Assembly (NCBI RefSeq): GCF_000949475.1
Contig: NZ_JRHC01000001.1
Location: 310,001-374,000, forward strand
DNA length: 64,000 bases
Direction: 5' to 3'
From: Draconibacterium sediminis
GTDB lineage: Bacteria; Bacteroidota; Bacteroidia; Bacteroidales; Prolixibacteraceae
Below, piece by piece: positions 18,649 through 27,675 of this stretch (positions within the stretch are counted from its first letter, which is position 1; every line of letters begins with the position of its first letter). The notes under the pieces are model-generated. The model was given only the letters and a program-made list of their open reading frames with translations, had not been told where the DNA came from and made no database searches. Position numbers and translations under genes: made by a program.

Positions 18649-18719
18649 CACCAAGCCACAAAGGTTTTCATAAAGTAGCAAGAATCTTAGTGTACTTTGT
18701 GCCTTCGTGGTTTTTCTTT
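18649..18719. repeat. Solo copy of a CACAAAGG/CCTTTGTG-type repeat
   Basis: The 140 bp gap between the anti-sigma and barrel genes holds a short imperfect palindrome (CCACAAAGG...CTTTGTGCCTTCGTGG). It resembles the ends of the direct repeats around the GxxExxY gene at 30.8-31.5 kb, as a stand-alone remnant. Confidence 0.45.
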
Positions 18720-18724
18720 AAAAA

Positions 18725-19771
18725 TTATTCACCAGCATCATTTCTTCCCGGAATAGAAAAGGCCAATAAGCGTGATTCGTAGGTGTAATTTACCACTTTG
18801 CCGTTGTTGTTGGTTTCGTAATCAAAGCGGTCGTCGGAAATGTTTGCAATTAAATCGAGACCGGCCTGGGATATCTTACGCAAATTGATTTTTTCTTTTA
18901 CACGATCAGCCAGCAACATCTCATCGTCGTAGGTTTCTGCCGGGTAGATAATGTACATCGTTGCCAGTGTTGCACTGGTTTGTTCAACCTCTATTGTAGC
19001 GTTGATGGATTTCAATTCCTCCGGAATAATAAGAGTTTCGCGCATGGCTAGTAACTCATCTGGTGCAGAAGTGACGCTGTTGTCTTCAATAATGTCTTCA
19101 ACGATTGGCTTCTTCGGAGTGATTTGTTCTACCGGAGCCGGAGCTTCCACAGCGGTATTTCTGGCAACTTCAGTGTTTATATCATTATCCGGGATTATTA
19201 CCGGAGTTTCTTCGATTGTTTGTTGAGGTGCTTTTTCCACTTCGGCAATTTGTTGCGATGTGATTTCTTCAACCGTATTGTTATGGTTTACCAGGTTGAA
19301 GATTACGAGGCCAAGAACTAAAACTGCCGCCACACGGCTTGTCCAGAGCAGAATCGTTTTGCCCGGTGCTTTTTTGTACAGCTTTTTCTTATTGGCAAAA
19401 ACAATGCTTTCATCAGCCGTTAATATGGCTTTTTGAAAAGCTGCAGCCTGTTTTTCCTTTTCTGGATCATTGGTCAGGTAGGTTTCAAACTCCTGTTTTT
19501 CATGCTCGTTTAAGTCGCCTTCAAGCAATGCAATAGCAGCATTATCAAATGCTTCGTGATTGTCGTATTTGCTCTTATAAAGTTCTGTTTTATTGTTGAA
19601 CGTTACTTTCTCGGGCTCCAGCGAAATCGGTTCGTAAAGTTCCAGTTCTTGTTTCAGGTCGGGATTCGCTTTCAGAAACGCAATAAAGCTATCGATCATC
19701 CCTTCATCGAGGTTGCCCTCGAGGTAATCGATAAAATAAGCTTCGTAATTTGTTCTGTTAATCTCCTTCAT
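18725..19771 (-). CDS. Probable membrane anti-sigma factor with duplicated N-terminal module
   Basis: A 348-residue single-pass membrane protein. Two similar N-terminal modules are visible at about 9-45 (NYEAYFIDYLEGNLDEG) and 72-110 (NHEAFDNAAIALLEGDLNEHE). Each resembles the short helical segment by which Bacteroidota anti-sigma factors hold their sigma factor. A membrane helix at 139-161 is followed by a Pro/Glu/Ile-rich linker and a periplasmic tail. It starts 15 bp after the ECF sigma gene. The assignment rests on context and layout, since no zinc-binding HxxxCxxC is present. Confidence 0.7.
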   Translation of the reverse strand: MKEINRTNYEAYFIDYLEGNLDEGMIDSFIAFLKANPDLKQELELYEPISLEPEKVTFNNKTELYKSKYDNHEAFDNAAIALLEGDLNEHEKQEFETYLTNDPEKEKQAAAFQKAILTADESIVFANKKKLYKKAPGKTILLWTSRVAAVLVLGLVIFNLVNHNNTVEEITSQQIAEVEKAPQQTIEETPVIIPDNDINTEVARNTAVEAPAPVEQITPKKPIVEDIIEDNSVTSAPDELLAMRETLIIPEELKSINATIEVEQTSATLATMYIIYPAETYDDEMLLADRVKEKINLRKISQAGLDLIANISDDRFDYETNNNGKVVNYTYESRLLAFSIPGRNDAGE

Positions 19772-19786
19772 GTTCTGCCCCTCTTT

Positions 19787-20272
19787 CTATGCCACAGCCT
19801 CGATGCTGCCAATATATTTCTTCAGAAACAACCTTGCCCGGTAAATGTATACTTTCACCTGCGATTCGCTTAAATTCGTCAGCTCGCCAATTTCCTGGTA
19901 GTTGTATCCCTCATAATCGCGCAACAAAACTACCATTCGTTGAATCTCCGGTAGTTTGTTAACGGCCTCTTTCAGTATTTCGCTTAAGTCGGAATAGTTG
20001 CTTTCGTGTCCTTCTTCCGGCAAGCTCATATCCTCGGCAAATGCCGAACGTTTTTCCTTGCGTATGCGGTCGATCATCGTGTGGTAGGCCGTTGTAAAAA
20101 GGTACGATTTTACTTTCGTGCCATCCACATTCTCGCGGTTCTTCCACAATTTCTCGTAGCTGTCCTGCACAATATCCTGCGCGGCATGCACATCTTTTAT
20201 ACTTTTCAGTACAAAGCGGTACAGACGATCTGAGTAATTGTCAACTGCAAGGTTATATTCGGTAATTGTCAT
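19787..20272 (-). CDS. ECF RNA polymerase sigma factor
   Basis: A 161-residue sigma-70 family protein of the ECF type. Region 2 spans about 12-75 (DIVQDSYEKLWKNRENVDG, then YLFTTAYHTMIDRIRKEKR). Region 4 spans about 105-155 with the helix-turn-helix YNYQEIGELTNLSESQVKVYIYRAR. It heads a minus-strand operon with a membrane anti-sigma-like gene and a barrel gene, typical of envelope-stress or surface-signalling units. The stimulus is unknown. Confidence 0.9.
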   Translation of the reverse strand: MTITEYNLAVDNYSDRLYRFVLKSIKDVHAAQDIVQDSYEKLWKNRENVDGTKVKSYLFTTAYHTMIDRIRKEKRSAFAEDMSLPEEGHESNYSDLSEILKEAVNKLPEIQRMVVLLRDYEGYNYQEIGELTNLSESQVKVYIYRARLFLKKYIGSIEAVA

Positions 20273-20363
20273 TTGTTTCTGAACCTCGTTCGTAAAATAC
20301 GACGGACAAGTTACGGGATAGTTACAGTAGAAATAAAAAAAGCTCCGAATTTTTTTTGAATGG

Positions 20364-20530
20364 AATAAGGATAATAAGGTTTGGGTAGGTGGCTGGACGG
20401 ATTTCTACTAAGGTTTAGGTTGAAGAATAAGGTTTTTCGATCATATATATGGGGAATATTTTTTAATATTTCAATTTGATCGGGATGCCTAAAAACCTTA
20501 TTTTTAAAAGAATAAACCTTAGTAGCACTG
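20364..20530. repeat. AAGGTT palindromic element A
   Basis: Left member of a set of three related elements around the Y1 transposase at 20756. Arms TACTAAGGTTT and AAACCTTAGTA, and inner arms AATAAGGTT and AACCTTATT, are inverted repeats. The right outer arm seen in elements B and C is missing here. Confidence 0.75.
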
Positions 20531-20547
20531 TAAATTTTTCGAAATGA

Positions 20548-20751
20548 AATAAGGATAATAAGGTTTGGTTAGGTGGCCGGACGGATTTCTACTAAGGTGA
20601 GGTTGAAGCATAAGGTTATCTTTTGAAACTTTAAAACTAACAGATGTTACGAACTTTTGAATTTGATTGGAATCTATAAAAACCTTATTTTTAGAGGATA
20701 AACCTTAGTAGCACTAAATTTTAAAAGAACTATAACCTTATTAACCTTATC
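20548..20751. repeat. AAGGTT palindromic element B
   Basis: A nested inverted repeat of about 204 bp ending 4 bp before the transposase ATG. Outer arms are ATAAGGATAATAAGGTT and AACCTTATTAACCTTAT. Middle arms are CTACTAAGGT and ACCTTAGTAG. Inner arms are ATAAGGTT and AACCTTAT. The GGACGGATTTC segment near the left arm gives it polarity. Confidence 0.8.
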
Positions 20752-20755
20752 AAAC

Positions 20756-21196
20756 ATGAAAATTGAGTATAACAACCTCTACACACATTTTATCCTGACC
20801 ACTTACAAACGAGTGGCAATTATCTCTGAAAAAAATAGAGAACGGATTGAAAAGTATATTACAGGAATTGTGTCGCATCAACATTCAAAATTATATGCCA
20901 TTTATGCCAATCCTGAACATGTTCATTTTTTGGTTTCGCGTTCGCCGCATATTTCGGAAGAAGAGTTACTCGAAATTGTTTCCAGTAGTACGGAAAGGTT
21001 TATCAATTCGAATAAACTTGTAGCCGGAAAATTTGCATGGCAGCAATCAGCTTCGGCATTTTCAGTTTCAAAATCGGATGTAGACCGGGTTTGCAAATAC
21101 ATTTTGAATCAACCGGAGCACCACAAGAAAACTACGTTTGAGGAAGAGTATCAGAAGTTTATTGAGCATTATCAGACTGGGATTAATAATCAGTAA
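20756..21196 (+). CDS. IS200/IS605-like Y1 transposase
   Basis: A 146-residue HUH-type single-strand transposase. The metal-binding HUH pair is His55/His57 in NPEHVHFLVS, and the catalytic tyrosine is Tyr115 in VCKYILNQPEHH. This matches IS200/IS605 TnpA length and motif order better than the longer REP-associated proteins elsewhere in the window. It is intact. It stands between two nearly identical palindromic elements (B ending 4 bp before it, C starting 19 bp after it), which are likely its substrates. No tnpB is present. Confidence 0.88.
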   Translation: MKIEYNNLYTHFILTTYKRVAIISEKNRERIEKYITGIVSHQHSKLYAIYANPEHVHFLVSRSPHISEEELLEIVSSSTERFINSNKLVAGKFAWQQSASAFSVSKSDVDRVCKYILNQPEHHKKTTFEEEYQKFIEHYQTGINNQ

Positions 21197-21214
21197 GATT
21201 TTATTTCAATTATA

Positions 21215-21421
21215 AAATAAGGTTAATAAGGTTCGGGTGCGTGGCTGGAAGGATTTCTACTAAGGTTGAGGTTGAAGAATAAGGTTATTTATTGCTTCTG
21301 AAAAGCCTTTGAGAATTTCATAAGCCATTTCAAATTGTTTCGCATTCGAAAACCTTATTTTTAAAATATAAACCTTAGTAGTATAAAGTGTAAAATAGAA
21401 ATCAAACCTTATTAACCTTAT
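21215..21421. repeat. AAGGTT palindromic element C
   Basis: Right-hand partner of element B, about 207 bp, in the same orientation. The outer arms ATAAGGTTAATAAGGTT and AACCTTATTAACCTTAT are a perfect 17 bp inverted repeat. Middle CTACTAAGGTT/AACCTTAGTAG and inner AATAAGGTT/AACCTTATT arms are retained. The unique loop differs from that of B. Confidence 0.8.
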
Positions 21422-21434
21422 CGGTTTATAAAAC

Positions 21435-21466
21435 AAAAAACCGCTCCTTCAAAAAAGGAACGGTTC
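21435..21466 (-). terminator. Terminator of the branched-chain aminotransferase gene
   Basis: On the minus strand AACCGTTCCTT pairs with AAGGAGCGGTT (one G-U pair) around a T-rich loop, followed by TTTTTTG. It lies 23 bp past the stop codon. Confidence 0.8.
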
Positions 21467-21488
21467 TGATATACTTTGTTAATAGATC

Positions 21489-22508
21489 TTACTCAATTAT
21501 CTCTACCCAACCATGTGTGTCGGGCTCGTCGCCGTATTGAATAGCGCGTAGTTTATTGTATAATTTTGTCGACCATTCGCCGGCTTCTTCCTGGTTGCCG
21601 TACTTAAACCACTTGTCGTTGTCGTTGTCGTAAATACCTTTAATTGGCGAAATTACGGCAGCAGTTCCACAGGCTCCCACTTCGTCAAACTCGGCCAGTT
21701 CTTCGTACGGAACTTTGCGGCGCTCAACATTCAATCCCATTTCTTCGGCCAAAACGATAAGGCTTTTGTTGGTAATCGATGGAAGGATGGAAGCCGATTC
21801 CGGCGTAATGTAAGTATTGTTTTTTATGCCAAAGAAGTTAGCTGGTCCGCACTCGTCGATGTATTTTTTCTCTTTACTGTCGAGATAAAGCACAGCCGAA
21901 AAACCATTCTGTTTGGCTTTTTTGCCTTCGTACATACTGGCAGCATAGTTTCCGCCAACTTTATATTTTCCCGTTCCTTGCGGAGCAGCACGGTCGAATT
22001 CGCGGTAAATTACCAGGTTGGTAGGTTTAAATCCTTCAGGGAAATACGGTCCAACAGGCATTACAAATACCATAAACAGGTACTCTTCGGCCGGAGCAAC
22101 ACCAATTTGTGGTCCGGTACCAATTAACAACGGACGAATGTACAGCGCAGCACCCGATTCGTAAGGCGGAACAAAACGTTCGTTCATTTTTACAGCCATT
22201 CGAACGGCTTCCTGAAATTTCTCAACCGGAAGTTTCTGCATCAGAATACCATCGGCAGAATTTTGCATACGTTTGGCATTTTCATCCATGCGAAAAACCC
22301 TGACCTTGCCATCTTTTCCTTTAAAGGCTTTTAGTCCTTCAAAAGCTTCCTGCCCATAGTGCAATGCCGTTGCCGACATATGAATATTAATGACGTTTGA
22401 TGAGCTGATTTCAAGTTCTCCCCACTTGCCGTTGCGATAGTAGCAACGAACATTATAGTCGGTATCGCGGTATCCAAACCCAAGGTTTTTCCAATCGAGA
22501 TTTTCCAT
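21489..22508 (-). CDS. ilvE: Branched-chain amino acid aminotransferase
   Basis: A 339-residue PLP enzyme of fold type IV that interconverts Leu, Ile and Val with their 2-oxo acids, using glutamate/2-oxoglutarate. The PLP lysine is Lys183 in YKVGGNYAAS. The substrate loop ALHYGQEAFEGLKAF (about 48-62) and YIDECGPANFFGI (about 216-228) fit the class IIa/eukaryote-like branched-chain enzymes of about 340-360 residues. It is monocistronic with its own terminator. A 7 bp inverted repeat lies 37 bp upstream of the start. Confidence 0.93.
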   Translation of the reverse strand: MENLDWKNLGFGYRDTDYNVRCYYRNGKWGELEISSSNVINIHMSATALHYGQEAFEGLKAFKGKDGKVRVFRMDENAKRMQNSADGILMQKLPVEKFQEAVRMAVKMNERFVPPYESGAALYIRPLLIGTGPQIGVAPAEEYLFMVFVMPVGPYFPEGFKPTNLVIYREFDRAAPQGTGKYKVGGNYAASMYEGKKAKQNGFSAVLYLDSKEKKYIDECGPANFFGIKNNTYITPESASILPSITNKSLIVLAEEMGLNVERRKVPYEELAEFDEVGACGTAAVISPIKGIYDNDNDKWFKYGNQEEAGEWSTKLYNKLRAIQYGDEPDTHGWVEIIE

Positions 22509-22544
22509 TGTTTACGTTTTAAGTCTGCTTGTAATGTATTCTAT

Positions 22545-22562
22545 ATGCAACTTTTGTTGCAT
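22545..22562. promoter_or_regulatory. Perfect inverted repeat upstream of ilvE
   Basis: ATGCAAC-TTTT-GTTGCAT is a perfect 7 bp inverted repeat with a 4-base spacer, 37 bp upstream of the ilvE ATG. It could be an operator or a short leader hairpin. No regulator gene is adjacent. Confidence 0.4.
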
Positions 22563-22753
22563 TAGCAAAGTAAGCGATTTTTCTTTAATGAAAGCAGGAA
22601 ATTAGTCATGAAACCCGTTTGTAGTAAATGTTTTATAACGTACAGGTAATTTCTGATATTTTTAAATGAATAAGATTTTGCTGTTTTTTCTTAAAATTTT
22701 ATCCGGATGGCCGGATTTTGATTTCAAAATAACAAAAGTGCAGTTTTACAGGC

Positions 22754-23092
22754 TTATTTCAATTTCTCATTGTTTTTATGTCGCTCCCCGTCACGTTTGT
22801 TTTTCTTCTCCATGTTTTTCTGAAATGCCTCATTCAGATCAACTCCGGTTTGATTGGCCAGGCAAATCAATACCCAAAGAACATCGGCCATTTCATCTGC
22901 CAGGTTATATTCTTCATCCGACTTCTTAAACGACTGATCGCCGTATTTCCGGGCCATAATGCGCGCCAATTCTCCCACTTCTTCGGTAAGAATTGTCATA
23001 TTCGTCAGTTCGCTAAAGTAGCGCACGCCAATGGTTTTTATCCATTCGTCAACCCGTTTTTGAGCTTCGGATATTGTAAGTTCGTTTTTCAT
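22754..23092 (-). CDS. MazG-like nucleotide pyrophosphohydrolase
   Basis: A 112-residue all-alpha NTP pyrophosphohydrolase. The metal-binding motifs are EEVGE at 37-41 and DEMAD at 66-70, as in the single-domain MazG/YpjD-like group. Such enzymes hydrolyse dNTPs or modified nucleotides to the monophosphate and PPi. The C-terminal tail is rich in Lys and Asn. It starts 26 bp after dtd on the same strand, so the two quality-control enzymes are likely co-transcribed. Confidence 0.87.
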   Translation of the reverse strand: MKNELTISEAQKRVDEWIKTIGVRYFSELTNMTILTEEVGELARIMARKYGDQSFKKSDEEYNLADEMADVLWVLICLANQTGVDLNEAFQKNMEKKNKRDGERHKNNEKLK

Positions 23093-23118
23093 TTTGCTTG
23101 TTTAACTGATGAAACAGG

Positions 23119-23574
23119 TTAAAAATCTTTCTGTTTCGAATCGATGATAATGGTTACCGGACCGTCGTTAATCAGCGCCACATCCATCATGGCTCCGAAT
23201 TTTCCGGTTCCTACTTTTTTGCCGAGAGCCGTTTCCATGGCGACTACAAATTTTTCATACATCGGAATGGAAATATCAGGTTTGGCAGCGCGAATATAAG
23301 ATGGTCGGTTACCCTTTTTTGTGTTGGCCTGCAGTGTAAACTGGCTCACCACAATAATTTCGCCGTCAACATCCATAACCGAGCGGTTCATCACGCCGTT
23401 TTCATCGTCGAAAACCCGCAACTGTGTCGACTTTTTTACCAGGTAATCAATGTCTTCCTGTGTGTCTTCGTTTTCAATGCCTACCAAAATCAACAGTCCA
23501 TTTTTTATGGCCGATATTTTTTCGCCTTCAACCGTTACCGAGGCTTCTTTTACTTTTTGAATGACAACACGCAT
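23119..23574 (-). CDS. dtd: D-aminoacyl-tRNA deacylase
   Basis: A 151-residue cytosolic enzyme that removes D-amino acids from tRNA. The two family motifs that shape the active site are present: SQFTL (residues 77-81) and the cross-subunit GPVT (138-141). Length is typical. It is followed by a MazG-like gene and is divergent from a TonB-dependent receptor. Confidence 0.95.
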   Translation of the reverse strand: MRVVIQKVKEASVTVEGEKISAIKNGLLILVGIENEDTQEDIDYLVKKSTQLRVFDDENGVMNRSVMDVDGEIIVVSQFTLQANTKKGNRPSYIRAAKPDISIPMYEKFVVAMETALGKKVGTGKFGAMMDVALINDGPVTIIIDSKQKDF

Positions 23575-23680
23575 TTGCTTTTCAATTTTTCGAGGACTAA
23601 TTTATAAAAACAATAAAGCTTTCTCAACTTTTATTCATTAGTTTTGTTTGGGTTTTTGACGGAAAAATTAAACAGAATCA

Positions 23681-26062
23681 ATGAGGAAAGTCGGATTAAT
23701 TTTGCTTTTATTTGGATTGCCAATATGCATACTTGCACAAAACGCAGCAGTTACCGGAAAAGTGGTAGATGCAGTGAGTAACGAGCCCTTACCTTTTGTA
23801 AATGTGCTGGTTTCGGGAACTTCAAACGGAACAGTAACAGACGAGACAGGCCATTTCGAGTTTAGAAACCTGACCCCGGGTTTTATTCGTATCGAAGCCA
23901 GTTTTGTTGGGTATAAAAAGGCCATTTCGTCAGAGGTGGAGGTAAATAATTCGAGCGCTCCTTTTGTTGAAATTCTGTTGGAAAAATCAGTATCAGAGCT
24001 GGATGAGGTTACGGTTACAGCTTCGCCATTTAGAAAAACAATTGAAAGCCCTGTTTCTTTGCGAAGTATTGGTATTGGCGAAATTGAGAAAAGCCCCGGT
24101 GCCAACCGCGATATTTCTAAGATCATTCAGTCGTTTCCGGGGGTGCAGTCAACACCGGCTTTCCGAAACGATATTATCATCCGCGGCGGAGGCCCGTCGG
24201 AAAGTCGTTTTTACCTCGATGGTGTTGAGGTGCCGTTTATCAACCACTTTGCCACGCAGGGAGCTTCCGGAGGCCCGGTTGGTATTTTAAATGCCGATTT
24301 TATTCGCGAGGTAAATTATTACTCCGGCGCTTTCCCGGCCAACCGTGGAAATGCCTTAAGTGGTGTGATGGAATTTTACCAGATCGATGGGAACGAGGAG
24401 AAACTAAATTTTCATGGAACGCTTGGCGCATCGGAAATTGCAGCAACTTTGGATGGCCCCATTGGAGAAAAGACAAACTTTGTTGTTTCTATACGTCAGT
24501 CGTATCTGCAGTTTTTGTTTAGCGCGCTGGAATTACCGTTTTTACCCACATTTACGGATATGCAGTTTAAGGTACGCACCCGTTTCGATAAAAAGAATGA
24601 GTTGACCCTGATTGGTTTGGGAGCCAACGATTTGTTTGAGTTAAATGAAGATATTGAAGATCCCGACGACGAGCAAAAGTATATTCTTAGTGAGATTCCG
24701 GTGAACAAACAATGGTCGTATACGGTGGGTGCCGTATACAAACATTACCGCGATAACAGCTACCAGACTTTTGTGGCAAGTCGCAGTCATTTAGACAATA
24801 ACGCCTATAAATACCTTGATAATGATGAGAGTTCGGAAGAGAATAAAATTCTGGATTACGATTCGCAGGAGGCCGAAAATAAGTTTCGTTTCGAGAACAC
24901 TTCGCGTATGGAGGGTTTTAAACTGAATTTTGGTGCCAACCTCGATTTTGTGAGTTACAAAAACAGTTCGCAATTCCGCCGTTTTTACGAGGGCCAGCCG
25001 GTTGATGTGAGTTACAACACCAATCTTAACCTCGTGAAATATGGATTATTTGCACAGCTCAGCAAGTCGGTTTTTAGCGAGCGTTTGGCACTTTCGCTGG
25101 GCGTGCGCGCTGATGCGAATAATTACTCGTCGAGCATGAAGAACTTGTTGGATCAGTTCTCGCCACGTTTTTCGGCATCGTATTCCTTAAGCGATCAGTG
25201 GAGCCTGAATTTTAATACCGGACGTTATTACCAATTGCCGGCCTATACAACGCTGGGTTATAAGGAGAATGATGTTTTGGTGAATAAGGCCAATAACCTG
25301 AAATACATTGCAGTAGATCACCTAATTGGCGGGTTGGAGTATCGTCCAAGACCTACCTTACAGTTGTCTGGCGAGGCATTCTGGAAAGGTTATTCACAAT
25401 ATCCGTTTTCGGTGAACGACCAGGTAAGTCTGGCGAATCTGGGGGCTGATTATGGTGTGGTTGGCGACGAAGAAGTAACCTCAACTTCGGAAGGAAGAGC
25501 TTACGGAGCCGAGTTTCAGGCGCGTATTAATTCAACCGACGGATTTAATTTTAACTTGTCGTATACCTTGGTACGTAGTGAGTTTAATGACGGAGAAGGC
25601 GCTTACATCCCTTCAAGTTGGGATGCGAAACACCTAATTACACTCACTACCACAAAAGACCTGAAACGTAACTGGCGCGTAGGTGCACGCTGGCGTTTTG
25701 TGGGTGGTTTGCCTTACACGCCGTGGGATATAGAAAAATCGTCGATGGTGGAAGCCTGGAACCTGCAAGGCGGACCGTATTACGATTATACGCAGCTTAA
25801 TGCCAAACGCTTTGACCCTTTTCATCAGCTCGATATTCGCGTAGATAAATCCTACTATTTCGAAAAACTCACCGCTAAATTTTATATCGACATTCAAAAC
25901 CTTTATAATTTCCAGGCGCAGGAAAACGATATTGTTGTTCGTGCCGAGGATGCCAACGGGAATTTTCTAACAACCGACAATGGAACGCGTTATGTGCTGA
26001 ATGAAATTGAAAGCAAGTCGGGAACGGTTTTACCAACCATCGGAATTATTATTGAATTTTAA
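23681..26062 (+). CDS. TonB-dependent receptor with carboxypeptidase-like N-terminal domain
   Basis: A 793-residue outer-membrane receptor. A signal peptide (ending LAQ) is followed by a CarboxypepD_reg-like beta-sandwich (about 22-110, TGKVVDAVSNEPLPFVNV), a plug (about 120-235, with IIIRGGGPSESRFYLDGVEVP) and a barrel to the end (IGIIIEF). No SusD partner is adjacent, so it is unlikely to be a glycan transporter of the SusCD type. The ligand cannot be inferred. It stands alone, divergent from dtd. Confidence 0.88.
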   Translation: MRKVGLILLLFGLPICILAQNAAVTGKVVDAVSNEPLPFVNVLVSGTSNGTVTDETGHFEFRNLTPGFIRIEASFVGYKKAISSEVEVNNSSAPFVEILLEKSVSELDEVTVTASPFRKTIESPVSLRSIGIGEIEKSPGANRDISKIIQSFPGVQSTPAFRNDIIIRGGGPSESRFYLDGVEVPFINHFATQGASGGPVGILNADFIREVNYYSGAFPANRGNALSGVMEFYQIDGNEEKLNFHGTLGASEIAATLDGPIGEKTNFVVSIRQSYLQFLFSALELPFLPTFTDMQFKVRTRFDKKNELTLIGLGANDLFELNEDIEDPDDEQKYILSEIPVNKQWSYTVGAVYKHYRDNSYQTFVASRSHLDNNAYKYLDNDESSEENKILDYDSQEAENKFRFENTSRMEGFKLNFGANLDFVSYKNSSQFRRFYEGQPVDVSYNTNLNLVKYGLFAQLSKSVFSERLALSLGVRADANNYSSSMKNLLDQFSPRFSASYSLSDQWSLNFNTGRYYQLPAYTTLGYKENDVLVNKANNLKYIAVDHLIGGLEYRPRPTLQLSGEAFWKGYSQYPFSVNDQVSLANLGADYGVVGDEEVTSTSEGRAYGAEFQARINSTDGFNFNLSYTLVRSEFNDGEGAYIPSSWDAKHLITLTTTKDLKRNWRVGARWRFVGGLPYTPWDIEKSSMVEAWNLQGGPYYDYTQLNAKRFDPFHQLDIRVDKSYYFEKLTAKFYIDIQNLYNFQAQENDIVVRAEDANGNFLTTDNGTRYVLNEIESKSGTVLPTIGIIIEF

Positions 26063-26501
26063 TTCTGTGAGACGCTAATTTCAGAAACAAAGTGCCCTTA
26101 AATTATAAAGTCGAGCTTATCCCGATGCCAAGCCGTCGGGAACTAATGGGTTTAAACTTGCCTATCGAGAATCTGATAACCAGTTCCCTGAGGCAAGTTG
26201 ATAAACATCATACCCTAAGGATACCTGCATATTCTGCGGTGGTACAGTTCATTCTCACAAGCTGTTGATTCTAGTAAAATAAATCAATACGACTAGGTAT
26301 AAAACAGTGTTTGGTGAATCCTTATGAATGGGAGTTCATAACAATACAATATGGTTCTTTAAAATCCGTACCAAAAATTTTTATGTGAGTACCGGAAGTA
26401 AACAGAATAGAACAGAAAGAAGTAGATGTATTTTATTGCATCCTTAAAAAGAGTTCTTAATTTTATGAAATAATACTGAATCAATATAAACTAAATAGAT
26501 C
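26063..26501. other. Intergenic stretch without recognised gene
   Basis: About 440 bp with no convincing frame. It holds one short inverted repeat, TCCCGA...TCGGGA near 26118-26139, and ACTTGCCT...AGGCAAGT at 26156-26200. Both may be parts of dispersed repeats. The promoter of the downstream oxidoreductase operon must lie here but is not obvious. Confidence 0.4.
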
Positions 26502-27671
26502 ATGATGAATCGAAAACTTCGTATGGGAATGGTTGGTGGAGGCACCGACGCGTTTATTGGAGCAATACACCGGTTGGCAGCTTTTATGGACAACCAAATT
26601 GAGCTTGTTTGCGGTTGTTTTAGTGTAAACCCTGAAATATCAAAACAATCGGGAAAATTATACTATTTACCAGAAAACAGAGTCTATGAAACCTATCAGG
26701 AAATGTTTGAAAAGGAAGCCAAACTTCCGGAAGGCGAACGAATGGATTTTGTTTCGATAGTAACGCCCAATTTTGTGCATTTTGCACCGGCCATGATGGC
26801 ACTTGAACATGGTTTTAATGTGGTGCTGGATAAACCGATAACTTTTACCTTGGATGAGGCATATCAACTAAAAGAACAAATCAACAAAACAGGTTTAACT
26901 TTTGCCTTAACGCATACTTATTCGGGCTACCCGGCTGTAAAACAGGCAAAACATATGGTTGCCGAAGGACGATTGGGAAAAATCAGAAAAGTATATGTTG
27001 AATATCCGCAGGGATGGCTTTCATCGAAAGTGGAAGATGCAGGAAATGCCCAGGCAAGTTGGCGTACCGACCCAAAAAAATCGGGGAAAGCCGGTTGTAT
27101 GGGCGATATTGGAACACATGCACATCAGCTGGCCGAATATATTACAGGATTAAAAGTTACAGAGCTTTGTGCTGAAATTAATGTTTTTGTTCCTAATCGT
27201 TTATTGGATGATGATGGTGCCGCTTTGTTGCATTTCGATAACGGAGCCAAAGGTGTTCTTATGGCCAGTCAGGTTGCTGCCGGCGAAGAAAACGCAGTTA
27301 AAATTAGGGTTTACGGCGAAAAAGGTGGGCTGGAATGGAACCAGCACGAACCCAATACTTTAATTTTAAAATGGATCGACCAACCGGTACAGATCTTACG
27401 GACCGGAACCAGTTTGGATGCTCCGGCAGCCTTGCATAATACACGAACTCCGGGTGGACACCCTGAAGGTTACCTGGAAGCTTTTGCCAATATCTACCGC
27501 AATTTTGCACTTACCGTTCGTGCAAAAGCCAACGGCGAAGAACCTACACCTGAAATGCTGGATTTCCCGGGCGTTGAAGACGGTATTCGCGGCATGCAGT
27601 TTATCGATACCGTTGTTAGTGCCGGCTACAACGACGAGGTGAAATGGGTAAAATTTGGCGATATAATTTGA
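26502..27671 (+). CDS. Gfo/Idh/MocA family sugar oxidoreductase
   Basis: A 389-residue NAD(P)-dependent dehydrogenase. The N-terminal Rossmann motif is MVGGGTDAFIGAIHR (about 9-23), and the substrate-domain signature GDIGTHAHQLAEYITG lies near 204-219. The usual EKP motif reads DKPIT. There is no signal peptide, so it acts in the cytoplasm. The second Met (26505) is an equally good start. It is followed 68 bp later by a sugar isomerase/epimerase, a pairing common in inositol or unusual-sugar catabolism. An intercistronic hairpin separates them. Confidence 0.9.
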   Translation: MMNRKLRMGMVGGGTDAFIGAIHRLAAFMDNQIELVCGCFSVNPEISKQSGKLYYLPENRVYETYQEMFEKEAKLPEGERMDFVSIVTPNFVHFAPAMMALEHGFNVVLDKPITFTLDEAYQLKEQINKTGLTFALTHTYSGYPAVKQAKHMVAEGRLGKIRKVYVEYPQGWLSSKVEDAGNAQASWRTDPKKSGKAGCMGDIGTHAHQLAEYITGLKVTELCAEINVFVPNRLLDDDGAALLHFDNGAKGVLMASQVAAGEENAVKIRVYGEKGGLEWNQHEPNTLILKWIDQPVQILRTGTSLDAPAALHNTRTPGGHPEGYLEAFANIYRNFALTVRAKANGEEPTPEMLDFPGVEDGIRGMQFIDTVVSAGYNDEVKWVKFGDII

Positions 27672-27675
27672 AATG

